A stretch of DNA of 64,000 bases from JABDIY01 sp963803875 (GCA_963803875.1 CAWDOA010000008.1:372001-436000); one strand, 5' to 3'; counted from the first letter of the stretch, positions 14,797-24,573 are shown. The notes: generated by a model from the sequence alone, not told the origin. Program-made: numbers and translations.

Positions 14797-17113
14797 TCAG
14801 CTCAGAGCCAGTTCGAGAACCTCGTCGATGTGAGCGGCCAAGTGCACTCGAACAGTCTCGAGAACCTCGTCCGGCACGTCTTCGAGGTCGTGCTCGTTGT
14901 CCTTGGGCAAGATGACCTCACGTAGACCGGCTCGGTGAGCGGCGAGGACTTTCTGTTTCACGCCGCCAATGGGAAGAACCCGGCCCTGAAGCGTCACCTC
15001 ACCAGTCATGGCCAGGTCCGGTCGCACAACCCGTCCGGCCAGCAAGCTCACCAACGCTGTGGTCATCGTGATACCGGCAGAGGGTCCGTCCTTGGGAACG
15101 GCCCCAGCCGGGAAATGCACATGGAGGCGCTGCCCTTCGGGCATCTCGAATCCGAGCCGGCTGGCATGGGCGGTGACAACCGACCGAGCGATCGCAGCCG
15201 ACTCTTTCATCACATCGCCCAGCTGTCCGGTGAGAACCGGTTCCCCTTCGCCGGGAACCAGGGCTGTCTCCACGAAGAGAACATCGCCTCCCGCACCGGT
15301 GACTGCGAGACCGGTGGCGATTCCCGGTCGATCGATACGGTTCTCCACTTCCTCGAACGGGATCGGTCGTCCGAGCAGCTCACGCAGATCGTCGGGAACC
15401 ACGACGACAGGCTCACCGTCATCCTTGGACCCGTCGGCGATTGATGTGAGCGACTTGCGCAGGGCCTTGTCGAGCAGCCGCTCCAGCCGGCGTACGCCGG
15501 CCTCGCGCGTGTAGTTGGCAGCGATCGACCGGATCGCATCCTCGGTGATTTCCACTTCACCAGGTCGAAGCCCGTTCTGCTCGATCAGCTTGGGCAGCAG
15601 ATGGTCCGCAGCGATAGTGGATTTCTCGGATTCGGTGTAGCCGTCGAGGGCGATGATTTCCATCCGGTCGAGGAGCGGTCCGGGGATCGTGTCCAGCACG
15701 TTGGCGGTCGCAATGAACACAACATCACTGAGGTCGAGTTCGAACTCGAGGTAGTGGTCCCGGAAACTGTGGTTTTGGGCCGGATCGAGCACCTCCAGCA
15801 ATGCCGCCGACGGATCGCCGTTCCAACCGCCAGAGACCTTGTCGATCTCATCGAGCAGTATCACCGGATTCATGCTTTCCGCCTCACTCAAGCGCTCGGA
15901 CGAGCCGGCCGGGTCGAGCACCGACATAGGTACGGCGGTGTCCCCTGATCTCGGCTTCATCGCGGATACCACCAAGAGCAAGGCGTACGAATCTGCGACC
16001 CAGGGCCGCAGCAACCGACTCTCCAAGGCTGGTCTTGCCCACACCGGGAGGACCGACCAGAGCAAGAATCACCCCCTTGCGGCCACGGGTTTGGATACCG
16101 CGTTCAGAGCGAAGCTTCCGCACGGCCAGATGTTCGACGAGGCGGTCCTTCACTTCGTCGAGGCCGGTGTGGTCAGCATCGAGGATGCGACGGGCCTCAA
16201 CAAGGTCGAGGTTCTCTTCGGATCGGTTGGTCCAGGGGAGGTCGAACACTGTGTCGAGCCAGGTTCGAACCCAATTCGCCTCCATCGACTCGGTGCCGGT
16301 TCGTTCCAGGCGATCGATCTCGGTGGAAATCGCCTTGACCGCAGGGTCGGTGAGAGATTCAACGATCTCGTCAAGCCTGGTTCGGTAACCAGAAATCAGG
16401 TCGTTGTCACCCTCGCCCAGTTCGCTCTGAATCGCCGCCAGCTGGCGTCGGAGGATTGCCTCCCGTTGATTCTTCTCGAGGTCTTGGTTCACCTCGGCGT
16501 TTATGCGCGCACGAGTCTTGAGCTCGGCCAGAGCCTCCTTGACCCACGTGGTAGCGAGGCGGAGACGTTCGTCGACGTCTACCGTCTCGAGCAGTTGAAC
16601 CCGACGGTCATTGGAGAGATCGGGCCAGTAGCCAACCGAATCCGCCAGAGCGGACGGTGTGGTGAGTTCGGCGAGGGCGCCCGCCATGCGACGACCTCCG
16701 ACACTTTCCAGTAGCGCGCCGGCCGCGGCGCGGTACTCCGATACCAGTTGATCGGTCTGATCGGTTGGCGAATCGTCGATGAGTTCGGCTTCAACCCATA
16801 GACCGGCACTGGCGCCGATCACGCCCACACCAACGCGGGCTCGCTGGTGCGCCTTGATGGTGATCGCTGGCGTGCCATCGGGTAGCTGGCCGCTGTCCTC
16901 GATCGTGGCGGTCACACCAACCCGAGCGAAACGCTGCCCGCTGCCGCTGTCGAATCGAGGAACGAGCAACAAACGGCCCTGAGCAGAGGCAGCTTCGAGT
17001 ACCTGGCGAGCCTCATCGGACTGGATCGAGATCGTTACGACAGTGTCAGGAAGAATGACGCCATCGGGAAGGGGAAGTACGGGGAGGGTTTCGGGGCGGG
17101 TATCGACATCCAT
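14797..17113 (-). pseudogene. lon: ATP-dependent protease Lon, frame interrupted once
   Basis: Lon degrades misfolded and regulatory proteins in the cytoplasm. All domains are present over about 772 residues. The N-terminal substrate-binding domain runs from LPVLPLPDGVILPDTVV, and a coiled-coil linker follows (LEKNQREAILRRQLAAIQSELGE). The AAA+ module has Walker A GPPGVGKTS, RTYVGARPGR and Walker B PVILLDEIDK. The protease domain has the catalytic Ser in KDGPSAG and Lys in GGVKQKVLAAHRAG. The frame shifts at about 15889-15892, where one extra base turns the expected RALSEAESMNP into RALE-stop. As lon is otherwise perfect, an error is likely. It is transcribed away from the gene at 17224 from a promoter with a palindrome in its spacer. 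Confidence 0.88.
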
Positions 17114-17129
17114 TGCAACTCCAATTGCG

Positions 17130-17158
17130 ATATTACTGAATTACACGTAATGTGTGAG
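17130..17158 (-). promoter_or_regulatory. lon promoter with palindromic operator-like site
   Basis: On the minus strand TAATAT (17130-17135) is a good -10 box. A 17-base spacer separates it from CTCACA (17153-17158), a weak -35. The spacer contains the palindrome ATTAC-ac-GTAAT (17140-17151), placed where a repressor would block RNA polymerase. A GGAG ribosome site lies just before the lon ATG. It is not the HspR or ClgR consensus as I know them. Confidence 0.5.
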
Positions 17159-17223
17159 TGGGTCAACGACGGAACGACACTCTTTGTTCCCGAGAATCCG
17201 CACTCCGACCTCGAGGAATCAAA

Positions 17224-17790
17224 ATGCCTGCTCATAAGCGTGCCAACCAGAAACGTCGAGGTCCTCGGCGGTTTGAAGATCTACCACCCTGTGACCCTGA
17301 TGAAGCGGCCGCATGGTTCGCCGGCCAGCTGCCCGACGAGTGGTTCATCGCACCGGTGGAGTTGCTGGTCGATCGTGATGAGATCATCGTGACCGGAACC
17401 CTGGCCGTGCCCGAACAAATCCCCGACGGCGACGCCGCCGCCGCTGTGGCATCGGAAAGTCGGATCGCCGCTTGGCGTGAGGCCACGCGTCTCGATCGTA
17501 TGGCGGTTGCCGACGTCGCCCAAGTTCGCTGGCAGCGCCACGTCACCTGGGCGGCCCGCTGTGATGAAAACGAGGTTCGATTCACCTCGGCTGCGGTTCC
17601 GGTGATGACACGCCTACTGTTCGAGGACCGTCAGGTTCTCGACACCCTCATCGACGCCGGCGTTGCACGGTCCCGGTCAGAAGCGATGGCCTGGTGCGTG
17701 AATCAGGTCGGGCAGAATCGAAGCCAATGGATCGACAAACTTCGCACCGCGATGACCGAGGTGGAACGGATCCGGAACGAGGGCAGCTAA
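17224..17790 (+). CDS. conserved-looking hypothetical protein
   Basis: A 188-residue soluble protein with no recognised domain. The N-terminus is very basic (PAHKRANQKRRGPRRFEDLPP), then an acidic mixed alpha/beta-like body and a helical C-terminus with SRSEAMAWCVNQVGQNRSQWIDKLRTAM, which recalls the helical part of ribbon-helix-helix or DNA-associated small proteins, though no such domain can be claimed. The ATG at 17224 is chosen over upstream codons, because the region before it is the divergent lon promoter. It is transcribed divergently from lon and converges on the YihY-like gene. Confidence 0.65.
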   Translation: MPAHKRANQKRRGPRRFEDLPPCDPDEAAAWFAGQLPDEWFIAPVELLVDRDEIIVTGTLAVPEQIPDGDAAAAVASESRIAAWREATRLDRMAVADVAQVRWQRHVTWAARCDENEVRFTSAAVPVMTRLLFEDRQVLDTLIDAGVARSRSEAMAWCVNQVGQNRSQWIDKLRTAMTEVERIRNEGS

Positions 17791-17819
17791 CCGCTTTCCG
17801 TCCGGGGCGGCCTCTCAGC

Positions 17820-18884
17820 TCACGCGCTGTCGCTCACCTGCATTTCGACCGTGCGATCGACAGTGTCTGAGTCGCGAACGTCCAGTACCGATCGAGCGCG
17901 GCTAGTTGGTTTCAGTCGTTGTGCCACTGCTTTTGGGGAGAAGTCGGTGGGTCCTTCGCTCGAGCGACCACTGCTGACCACCACCTTCTTCAGCTCTCCG
18001 GTGGCAGTGGACAGGGCACTGTTGATCACAGAGGGACGACGGCCACGATGGAGGTCGAGCCGCTCGCCCAGTACGAAGTTGACGGCAGCGCCGATCAGCA
18101 ACACCTGAGCTGCCACCCAAATCCATGTGAGCGCCAGCAGGAAACCACCGATGATTCCCAAAACGCTGCTGCCGTCGCCCTCGTGGCTCACCAGTCCCAC
18201 GTAGCGGTTGAAGCCCACCGAAAGCGCCCACCAGAACACCGCCGCAACCAGAGCGCCTGGCAAGTCCCACCGCCACTTGCTTCGAGCGGAGGGTCCGTAG
18301 TGGAAGAGCAGGCTGGCCCACCCGACCAGGAGAATCATCGACACGGCGGCGCTGACAACGCCCTCGAGCGGCACCTCGAACCGGCTCCAAACGAGGATCT
18401 CCAGCAGCACGATCGGTACCAGCACCAGGACCGTGCCCAAGCCCAGGATCAAGCCCACAAACCGTGTGTGGTACCACGCCCTTCCGTTTTCGATGTCATA
18501 CACGGTGTCGAGGGCCCGAATCATGCCGGCGAAACCCCGGCTGATCGTGTAGAAGGTCAAGCCGGCCGCGATTGTGAAGACGCCGGTCTGGGGCTGAGCA
18601 AACAGGTTGTTCACCGCATCGCGAGCCGTCGTGGCACCCTCTGCAAATGTCTCGTTGACGAATTTCAGAACCTCGAACTGGATCTCACTCTCGAGGCTGG
18701 TACCGACGATGGTGTCGAGGAAGCTGGCCGAGGAAACCAGAGCCAACACAGCCGCTGGCACCGTGATCAAGATCCAGAACGTGACTCCGGCTGCGAGGTC
18801 GCCGATCCCACCGAAATACCAGACCTTGACAACATCCCAAACGAAACGCGGGAAACCTTTGATCGCACCGACGAGAGAAGACAC
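17820..18884 (-). CDS. YihY/BrkB family inner membrane protein
   Basis: A polytopic protein of about 354 residues of the YihY/virulence factor BrkB family, of unknown biochemical role despite its historic link to ribonuclease BN. There are about six transmembrane segments, with family features GGIGDLAAGVTFWILITVPAAVL, TFYTISRGFAGMIRALDTVYDI, and the C-terminal GGFLLALTWIWVAAQVLLIGAAVNFVLGE. A cytoplasmic tail of some 80 polar residues follows. The open frame extends further upstream but would overlap the divergent hydrolase promoter. I prefer the GTG at 18884, which lies just after a TACTAT box. Confidence 0.85.
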   Translation of the reverse strand: MSSLVGAIKGFPRFVWDVVKVWYFGGIGDLAAGVTFWILITVPAAVLALVSSASFLDTIVGTSLESEIQFEVLKFVNETFAEGATTARDAVNNLFAQPQTGVFTIAAGLTFYTISRGFAGMIRALDTVYDIENGRAWYHTRFVGLILGLGTVLVLVPIVLLEILVWSRFEVPLEGVVSAAVSMILLVGWASLLFHYGPSARSKWRWDLPGALVAAVFWWALSVGFNRYVGLVSHEGDGSSVLGIIGGFLLALTWIWVAAQVLLIGAAVNFVLGERLDLHRGRRPSVINSALSTATGELKKVVVSSGRSSEGPTDFSPKAVAQRLKPTSRARSVLDVRDSDTVDRTVEMQVSDSA

Positions 18885-18967
18885 AACAACGCAATAGTAG
18901 AGAACTGAACGCCCGAGGTGGCGTACAGCACCAATGAAGGGCCACGTGACCTTCGACCGGCTGCGAG

Positions 18968-18973
18968 TACCGT
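18968..18973 (+). promoter_or_regulatory. -10 element of a leaderless promoter for the dienelactone hydrolase gene
   Basis: TACCGT lies seven bases before the chosen GTG start at 18981. The spacing fits leaderless transcription as seen for several other genes here. Confidence 0.45.
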
Positions 18974-18980
18974 AGGCGCC

Positions 18981-19649
18981 GTGAGCGTTCCAAGGCCCAT
19001 CTTCTCGACCCGTTCGGCCGGAGAAGCGTTCATGGTGGAACCCGCCGACGGGCACGCCGGACCCGGAGTTCTAGTGCTTCACAGTTGGTGGGGACTCAAC
19101 AACTGGACCAGGGACTTCTGTCGGCGTATTGCCGACCTCGGGTACACGGTGATCGCCCCCGACCTACTCCAAGGCGCCACTCCGAAAACCGAAGCCGAAG
19201 CGGAGAAGGTCCTGGCCGAACGGAACCCTGACGAACTCAGCGGTCTTGTGATGAGTTCGGCCAGCACCGCGCGGGCGGTTGCCAACGATCCGAATGCGCC
19301 GATCGCTGTTGTGGGGCTCAGCATGGGTGCGTCGATGGCGATGTGGCTGGCAGCGCGACTTCCCGACGAGATCGTTGCCGCGATCGTCTTCTACGGCACG
19401 CAGTCGATCGACTTCGACGACGCCAAGGCCACGTTCCAGGGCCACTTCGGCGACGACGACCACCTGGTTTCCGAAGAAGATCGCGTGCTGACCGAATCGT
19501 TCCTTCGACTCGGCGACAACACCACCGACTTCCATGTGTACCCGGGAGCAAAACACTGGTTCATGGAGCATGGCGGGAACTTCGACGACGAAGCTGCAGC
19601 CTTGGCCTTCGAGAGAATGAGCACATTCCTCAAAGCCACTCTGGACTAG
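18981..19649 (+). CDS. dienelactone hydrolase family protein
   Basis: A 222-residue alpha/beta hydrolase of the dienelactone hydrolase family. Motifs are VLVLHSWWGLNNW near residue 30 (in place of HE.wG), APDLLQGATPKTEAEAEK, the elbow VGLSMGAS (Ser replacing the Cys nucleophile of true DLH), and the histidine in YPGAKHWFMEHGG. It is therefore likely a general hydrolase of small esters or lactones rather than a chlorocatechol pathway enzyme. The GTG start at 18981 fits a TACCGT box seven bases upstream. A weak terminator follows. Confidence 0.85.
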   Translation: MSVPRPIFSTRSAGEAFMVEPADGHAGPGVLVLHSWWGLNNWTRDFCRRIADLGYTVIAPDLLQGATPKTEAEAEKVLAERNPDELSGLVMSSASTARAVANDPNAPIAVVGLSMGASMAMWLAARLPDEIVAAIVFYGTQSIDFDDAKATFQGHFGDDDHLVSEEDRVLTESFLRLGDNTTDFHVYPGAKHWFMEHGGNFDDEAAALAFERMSTFLKATLD

Positions 19650-19670
19650 CCCCGGCCCCAGGGCTTTCTC
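19648..19670 (+). terminator. weak intrinsic terminator
   Basis: AGCCC (19648-19652) pairs with GGGCT (19661-19665), followed by TTCTC. It comes right at the end of the dienelactone hydrolase gene and before an independent promoter at 19718. Confidence 0.4.
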
Positions 19671-19717
19671 AGGGTGTTGTTGGTCAAAAGGCTGACGAGT
19701 GAGGACATGGCAGGCTC

Positions 19718-19723
19718 TAGAGT
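19718..19723 (+). promoter_or_regulatory. -10 element of a leaderless promoter for the first ABC gene
   Basis: TAGAGT is separated by six bases (CAGGCA) from the ATG at 19730, so this four-gene ABC cluster probably has its own leaderless promoter. Confidence 0.5.
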
Positions 19724-19729
19724 CAGGCA

Positions 19730-20640
19730 ATGGACTCGCTCGTCACCGCTGACGCTGTCGGCAAGCGTTATGGCAGCTTCAGCGCCTTGAGCAGCGTGGA
19801 CTTCGTGATCGATCCCGGAATTACCGGACTTCTGGGTGCCAATGGCACGGGCAAGACCACCCTGTTGGGCATGATGCTGGGCCTTCACCAGGTCAGTTCG
19901 GGCAAGCTCACGGTCCTCGGAGTCGACCCCTACACCCAGGGGCATCTGATCCGGGCTCGCATGGGGTATGCCCCTGAACATCACACGCTGCCAGGAGACG
20001 TGAAGGCATCTGACTTCGTGCACCATGTGGCCGAGCTACACGGTCTGCCCCGCGAGAGGCCAAGACCAGGGCCAGTGATGCGTTGTGGCTCGTCGGCTTG
20101 GCCGAGGAGAGATTCCGTCCGATGGGAACAATGAGCACCGGTCAGCGACAGAGGGTGAAGCTCGCCCAGGCCATCGCCCACGACCCGGCCGTGGTACTGC
20201 TCGACGAACCCACCGACGGCCTCGATCCCGAACAGCGCGACGAAATGCTCCGCCTCATCCGCACCGTTGCGACGTCGTTCGGAATCAGCGTCATCCTCAG
20301 CAGTCACCTGCTCGACGAAGTCGAACGGATCTGCGATGCGGCCGTGATCATCGGAGAAGGACGGACCCTGGCGGCCGGGTCGTTGGATGCCCTGCGTGGC
20401 TCAGGTGCCGACGTTGTCATCGATCTCGAATCAATCGATGATGCGAGGACCATTGTGGCGGCCCTCCAGCACCGATCGATTCCGCACAGCCAGGACGGCA
20501 GAAGTGTGGTCGTCAAAGGTGAGGACGAGACCGCGTTCGACGCCGCCAGAGACATCTGCGCCGACAGCGGCGTCAGCATCCGACGTCTCAGCCGTCGTCG
20601 CCTTTCGTTGGAGGACGTCTACCTGGAGCGGGCGTCATGA
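19730..20640 (+). pseudogene. ABC transporter ATP-binding protein, frame interrupted once
   Basis: An ABC-2 type exporter ATPase of about 303 residues. Walker A is GANGTGKTTLLG near residue 35; the signature GTMSTGQRQRVKLAQA and Walker B VVLLDEPTDGLDP follow, then the switch SSHLLDEVERICD. The frame is lost near 20055. One missing base in CGCGAG-AGGCC (expected GAGGAGGCC) would join HGLPRE to EAKTRASDALWLVGLAEE. Both halves are needed for function, so a real lesion would inactivate it; an indel error is more likely. It starts the cluster ATPase-permease-ATPase-permease with overlapping or nearly touching genes. Confidence 0.85.
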
Positions 20641-21503
20641 CCGCCGAGATTTTCGATCGCGGCTATCGGCGGTACGGCGGGGAGCGCACCGGTGTTCCCG
20701 GTGCCATGAAAACACTCGTCAGGTATTCCGTGCGACGCAGCCTCGGGCTCGGCCGATCGGCCCGGTTCAAGATCATCCCCGTGGCCATAATCGTGTTCTC
20801 GTTCGTACCGGCCATCGTGTTCGTGGGACTGGCCGCTCTTCTCCCCGACGAGCTCGGCGACGAGTTCCTGCCCACCTATGCCGAGTACTACGGGTTCATC
20901 GTCACCACCCTCTACCTCTTTGCCGCTTTCGTGGCCCCGGACCTCTTGTGTACCGATCGACGGACCTCGATGCTGGGCGTTTATCTCGCGTCGCCGCTCG
21001 ACCGACGTACGTACCTCGCGTCCAAGGCGATTTCAGTGGCCATCATGCTGGGAATCGTGACGATCGGCCCACCGCTGTTCCTGATGATCGCCCTGTGGCT
21101 CGAGGGCTCAGGACCGTCCGGGATCACCGAATTCCTGCAGGACGGGGGTCAGATCATTGCATCCGGCGCAATGATGTCGACGGTGTACACCGCAGTGTCG
21201 TTCGGTGTGAGTGCAGCTACCGATCGCACCGGCCCAGCGGTCGCTTCCACGCTGGGGCTGTTGGTGGGCAGCTCCACGATCGCAACGATCTTGGCCGAGA
21301 CAACCGATGTTTCGAGCAACATTCGCCTCCTCAACCTCCTGACACTCCCGGCGGAGCTGGCGTTCCGAATCCATGGTGAGGTCGGCTCATCGGCATGGCT
21401 TCCCATTTCCACCATCAACATGTGGCTGGCTGTGATCGGAATCGTTTCCGCTTCGGCGATCTGGGTGTGGAGCCGCTACGGACCGATGCTGGTGCGTCGA
21501 TGA
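20637..21503 (+). CDS. ABC-2 type transporter permease
   Basis: A 288-residue membrane protein with about six transmembrane segments (for example FKIIPVAIIVFSFVPAIVFVGLAALL, YYGFIVTTLYLFAAFVAPDL, AVASTLGLLVGSSTIATIL, and MWLAVIGIVSASAIWVW at the end). The loop CTDRRTSMLGVYLASPLDRRTYLASKA is typical of ABC-2 permeases between helices 2 and 3. Its ATG overlaps the stop of the ATPase gene (ATGA), and its own stop overlaps the next ATPase start. It forms a transporter with the preceding ATPase; the substrate is unknown. Confidence 0.85.
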   Translation: MTAEIFDRGYRRYGGERTGVPGAMKTLVRYSVRRSLGLGRSARFKIIPVAIIVFSFVPAIVFVGLAALLPDELGDEFLPTYAEYYGFIVTTLYLFAAFVAPDLLCTDRRTSMLGVYLASPLDRRTYLASKAISVAIMLGIVTIGPPLFLMIALWLEGSGPSGITEFLQDGGQIIASGAMMSTVYTAVSFGVSAATDRTGPAVASTLGLLVGSSTIATILAETTDVSSNIRLLNLLTLPAELAFRIHGEVGSSAWLPISTINMWLAVIGIVSASAIWVWSRYGPMLVRR

Positions 21504-22513
21504 GCCTTCCTCCCCCACCAGCACCACCGTCCCCCGGCGCTCGCCAGCCTGCACAGGACGCCCCCCCGCCAGTCCCTGAACACGCTGCACCCCCGCCATC
21601 ACCGCAGAGCACCGTGATCGCCCAGCGTGTCACGAAAGCGTTCGGCTCGCTGGTGGCCGTGAGCGAAGTGAGTTTTGCGATCGGACCCGGCGTTACCGCC
21701 CTCCTAGGTCCAAACGGAGCGGGGAAGTCCACCCTGTTGCGGATCCTGTGCGGACTCAGCGTCCCGACCACGGGCACCATTTCGGTGGCAGGAGGTAACC
21801 CCCGCACGGTCGCATCGGCCCGGCGGGAGATCGGACTCGTTCCACAGCAGGACGGCATATTCGAGCGGGATTCGGTTCGAAGTTTCGTGGAGCTCGCCGC
21901 GACGCTCAGCAATGTGCCCGATGTGCAACAGTCGGTCGACCGAGCGCTGGCTCACGTGGAGTTGGACCAACCGATCGATCGCCCGCTCGGGAACTTCTCC
22001 AAAGGGATGCGACAGAGGGCCAAGATCGCAGCGGCGCTCGTACACGATCCTTCGGTTCTGTTTCTCGACGAGCCCTTGAACGGGCTCGATCCAAGACAGC
22101 GGCGTTCCATGATCTCGCTGTTCCACGAACTCGGAGAGCGGGGCAAGACGGTGGTTGTGAGCAGCCATGTGCTGGACGAGGTGGAGCGATTCGGATCCAA
22201 CGTTCTGGTTATTGCGCGGGGCCGGCTCGCAGCCCAGGGCGACTTCCATGCCATCAGACAGTTGATGAACGACCAGCCGCTCCGATTTCGGCTGGTATGC
22301 GGGGAAACCCGCAAGGTCGCTGCAGCCCTCGTCGGCGGCGGGCTGGCCGCAGGAGTTCAAGTGCGTGGAGATTCGATCGAACTCACCACCCACGACGCAC
22401 CACGATTTCGCAGCCAAATCGCGCTGGTATGCCGCCACTATGAAGCCCGCCTCTACGAACTCACTCCGCTCGACGAAGATCTCGAGAGCGTCTTCCGGTA
22501 CCTGGTTTCATGA
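21500..22513 (+). CDS. ABC transporter ATP-binding protein with proline-rich N-terminus
   Basis: A 337-residue ATPase. The first 38 residues are Pro/Ala-rich and disordered (PPPPAPPSPGARQPAQDAPP). The ABC domain then has Walker A GPNGAGKSTLLR, Q-loop VPQQDG, signature NFSKGMRQRAKIAAAL (here FSKGM instead of LSGGQ), Walker B VLFLDEPLNGLDP and the SSHVLDEVERFG switch. It lies between two permeases and is coupled to both by tight spacing. It probably pairs with the following permease as an ABC-2 type exporter. Confidence 0.88.
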   Translation: MSLPPPPAPPSPGARQPAQDAPPPVPEHAAPPPSPQSTVIAQRVTKAFGSLVAVSEVSFAIGPGVTALLGPNGAGKSTLLRILCGLSVPTTGTISVAGGNPRTVASARREIGLVPQQDGIFERDSVRSFVELAATLSNVPDVQQSVDRALAHVELDQPIDRPLGNFSKGMRQRAKIAAALVHDPSVLFLDEPLNGLDPRQRRSMISLFHELGERGKTVVVSSHVLDEVERFGSNVLVIARGRLAAQGDFHAIRQLMNDQPLRFRLVCGETRKVAAALVGGGLAAGVQVRGDSIELTTHDAPRFRSQIALVCRHYEARLYELTPLDEDLESVFRYLVS

Positions 22514-22514
22514 C

Positions 22515-23225
22515 ATGAAGTCCTTCCTCGCGATCTACAAGCTGGTCCTCAGACACCAACTCACCCGCGGTCGGGTGATCCTGATCGGCCTCGCGATCGC
22601 TCTGTGCGGATTGCTCGGCTTCCTGTTTCGCAACGATGGCGACACCAAGTCCGTCACCGTCGGCTTCGTGTCGGTAGCGGGCCTCGGTCTGATCATTCCC
22701 GTGATCTCCCTCCTGCTGGGGAGCGGAGCGATGGGCGACTGGCACAACGACGAAACGTTGGTGTACGTATGGCTGCGTCCGGTGCGGCGGCTGGTGATTG
22801 GAGCAGGTGCGATCGCGGCCGCCATCACGGTTGCGGTCCCGGCCAACCTCCTGCCCATGATCGCTGCGGTGACGATGGCCCAACAGACTGGCGAAGGGGT
22901 GCTGTCGGGAACCATCCGAGCAACTGTGTTGGTCACACTCGCGTACACCTCGGTCTTCACCGTGCTGGGGATCGTGGTCCGCAAGCCGCTGGCCTTCGGG
23001 CTCATCTACATCTTCATTTGGGAGTTCTTCGTCTCTCGGGCCGCCGATGGCGCCGCTCGGCTGAGCATCAACAGCTATGGCGCCTCCATGCTCTCCCGAG
23101 CAACCGATATCTCGCTCGATTTTGCCGGCAGGGCCGAGTGGGCCACCAACGTTGTGCCGATAACGATCACCGTCGTCGCCACCGGCCTGGCCGCTCTTCG
23201 ACTTCAGCGTATGGAAGTTGCATAA
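22515..23225 (+). CDS. ABC-2 type transporter permease
   Basis: A 236-residue protein with about six hydrophobic helices (VILIGLAIALCGLLGFLF, VGFVSVAGLGLIIPVISLLLGSGAM, LVIGAGAIAAAITVAVPANLLPMIAAV, VLVTLAYTSVFTVLGIVV, GLIYIFIWEFFVSR and a C-terminal helix). The loop DWHNDETLVYVWLRPVRR corresponds to the conserved ABC-2 coupling region. Start follows one base after the ATPase stop. It is the last member of the double ABC cluster and overlaps the start of the MATE gene by eight bases. Confidence 0.82.
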   Translation: MKSFLAIYKLVLRHQLTRGRVILIGLAIALCGLLGFLFRNDGDTKSVTVGFVSVAGLGLIIPVISLLLGSGAMGDWHNDETLVYVWLRPVRRLVIGAGAIAAAITVAVPANLLPMIAAVTMAQQTGEGVLSGTIRATVLVTLAYTSVFTVLGIVVRKPLAFGLIYIFIWEFFVSRAADGAARLSINSYGASMLSRATDISLDFAGRAEWATNVVPITITVVATGLAALRLQRMEVA

Positions 23226-24558
23226 CGTCGAACGGCCTGCCTCGCGGCCGAGCCTTCGCAGCGAGTTCGACCGTCCGATCGCGGCGCTTGCCGTTCCGGC
23301 GTTCGGCTCACTGGTCGCCGAGCCCCTCTATGTCCTGGCCGATACCGCAGTGGTCGGTCGGATCGGGACCACCGAGCTGGCTGGGCTTGCGCTGGCATCC
23401 ACAGTTCTCCTCACCGCTCATGCACTGCTGATCTTCCTCGCCTACGGGGCCACCGGACCGATCGCTCGGATGATCGGTGAAGGTAACCCCACCCGGGCCG
23501 CGACCCGCGGGATCCAGGGCATGTGGCTCGCTGGCATTCTCGGGATCGGCATCGCCATCCTCCTGGCTTTGCTGGCCGAACCTCTCCTTCGCCTGCTTCA
23601 GGCCGACGGCGAGGTGCTCGATGCCGCCCTCGTGTATTTGAGGGTCAGCCTTCCCGGCTTCCCTTTTCTTCTGTTGGCCCTGGCCGGCGCAGGAGTGCTT
23701 CACGGCCGCCAGGACACCCGCCGCCCGCTGGTGATCGCCGTTAGTTCGGCCTTGGTCAACCTCGTCATCGAAATCGTCTTGATCTTCGGACTGGGCCTTG
23801 GACTCGGAGCGTCAGCCCTGTCCACGGTGATCGCCCAGGTAGGAGCCGGAATCGCCTACATCTACCTGGTGCTCCGATTCGCCCGCGAGGCCGGAGCATC
23901 GATCCGACCCGCACGGGCTCCGATGGTCTCCATCCTCAAGAGTGGGCGGGCCTTGATGGTGCGAACCGCCTCACTTCGGGGAGCACTGACTCTGGGAGCA
24001 GGCGTGGCGGCGTCGATCGGAACCGAAGAGGTTGCTGCCCATCAGATTGCGCTCCAGGTGTGGTTCACCCTGGCGCTCGCTCTCGATGCGGTGGCGATCG
24101 CCGGCCAGGCCCTCACTGGCCGTTATCTCGGCGAGGGTGATCAGGCGGTGGCGTGGGCAGCGTCCCGCCGGATGATCGAACTCGACACGGCGGTGGCGAT
24201 CGGCTTCGGAATCGTCATCGCTGTCTTCAGAGAACCGATTGCGACGTTGTTCACCGACGACACAGCCGTGGTGAGCCTCACCGGCATGGTGTTGCTTCAC
24301 GTGGCTGGCCAACAACCGATCAACGGGGTGGTGTTCGCACTCGACGGAATCCTGATCGGCGCCGGCGACCTGCGGTTCTTGGCCAAGGGAATGGTTGCCG
24401 CATTCCTCGCCTTTGGCGCGGCTGCCTTCGTGGTGCTGAGGACCGATGCCGGCCTCGGGTGGTTGTGGGCCGCTCTGTGGATCTTCATGGTGGTCCGGAT
24501 GGTCCCCCTTCTCCTCCGCTGGCGAAACGGTCGTTGGCTGGACGCCACCACATACTGA
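23218..24558 (+). CDS. MATE family efflux transporter (DinF type)
   Basis: A 446-residue antiporter with twelve hydrophobic segments in two homologous halves. The first half opens with RPIAALAVPAFGSLVAEPLYVLADTAVVGRIG, the conserved helix-1/2 signature of the DinF branch, and the second with GRALMVRTASLRGALTLGAGVAASIG. DinF-type MATE proteins export cationic drugs and toxic metabolites driven by ions. The start is TTG at 23218, inside the end of the preceding permease gene; an internal start near SLRSEF is also possible. Position after two ABC pairs suggests a general export cluster. Confidence 0.9.
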   Translation: MHNVERPASRPSLRSEFDRPIAALAVPAFGSLVAEPLYVLADTAVVGRIGTTELAGLALASTVLLTAHALLIFLAYGATGPIARMIGEGNPTRAATRGIQGMWLAGILGIGIAILLALLAEPLLRLLQADGEVLDAALVYLRVSLPGFPFLLLALAGAGVLHGRQDTRRPLVIAVSSALVNLVIEIVLIFGLGLGLGASALSTVIAQVGAGIAYIYLVLRFAREAGASIRPARAPMVSILKSGRALMVRTASLRGALTLGAGVAASIGTEEVAAHQIALQVWFTLALALDAVAIAGQALTGRYLGEGDQAVAWAASRRMIELDTAVAIGFGIVIAVFREPIATLFTDDTAVVSLTGMVLLHVAGQQPINGVVFALDGILIGAGDLRFLAKGMVAAFLAFGAAAFVVLRTDAGLGWLWAALWIFMVVRMVPLLLRWRNGRWLDATTY

Positions 24559-24573
24559 TCGGGGTGCCGCCCG

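Noticed and set aside
16250..16275. tRNA T-arm-like GGTTCGAACCC
   Set aside because: It lies within lon coding sequence, and no cloverleaf can be built around it.
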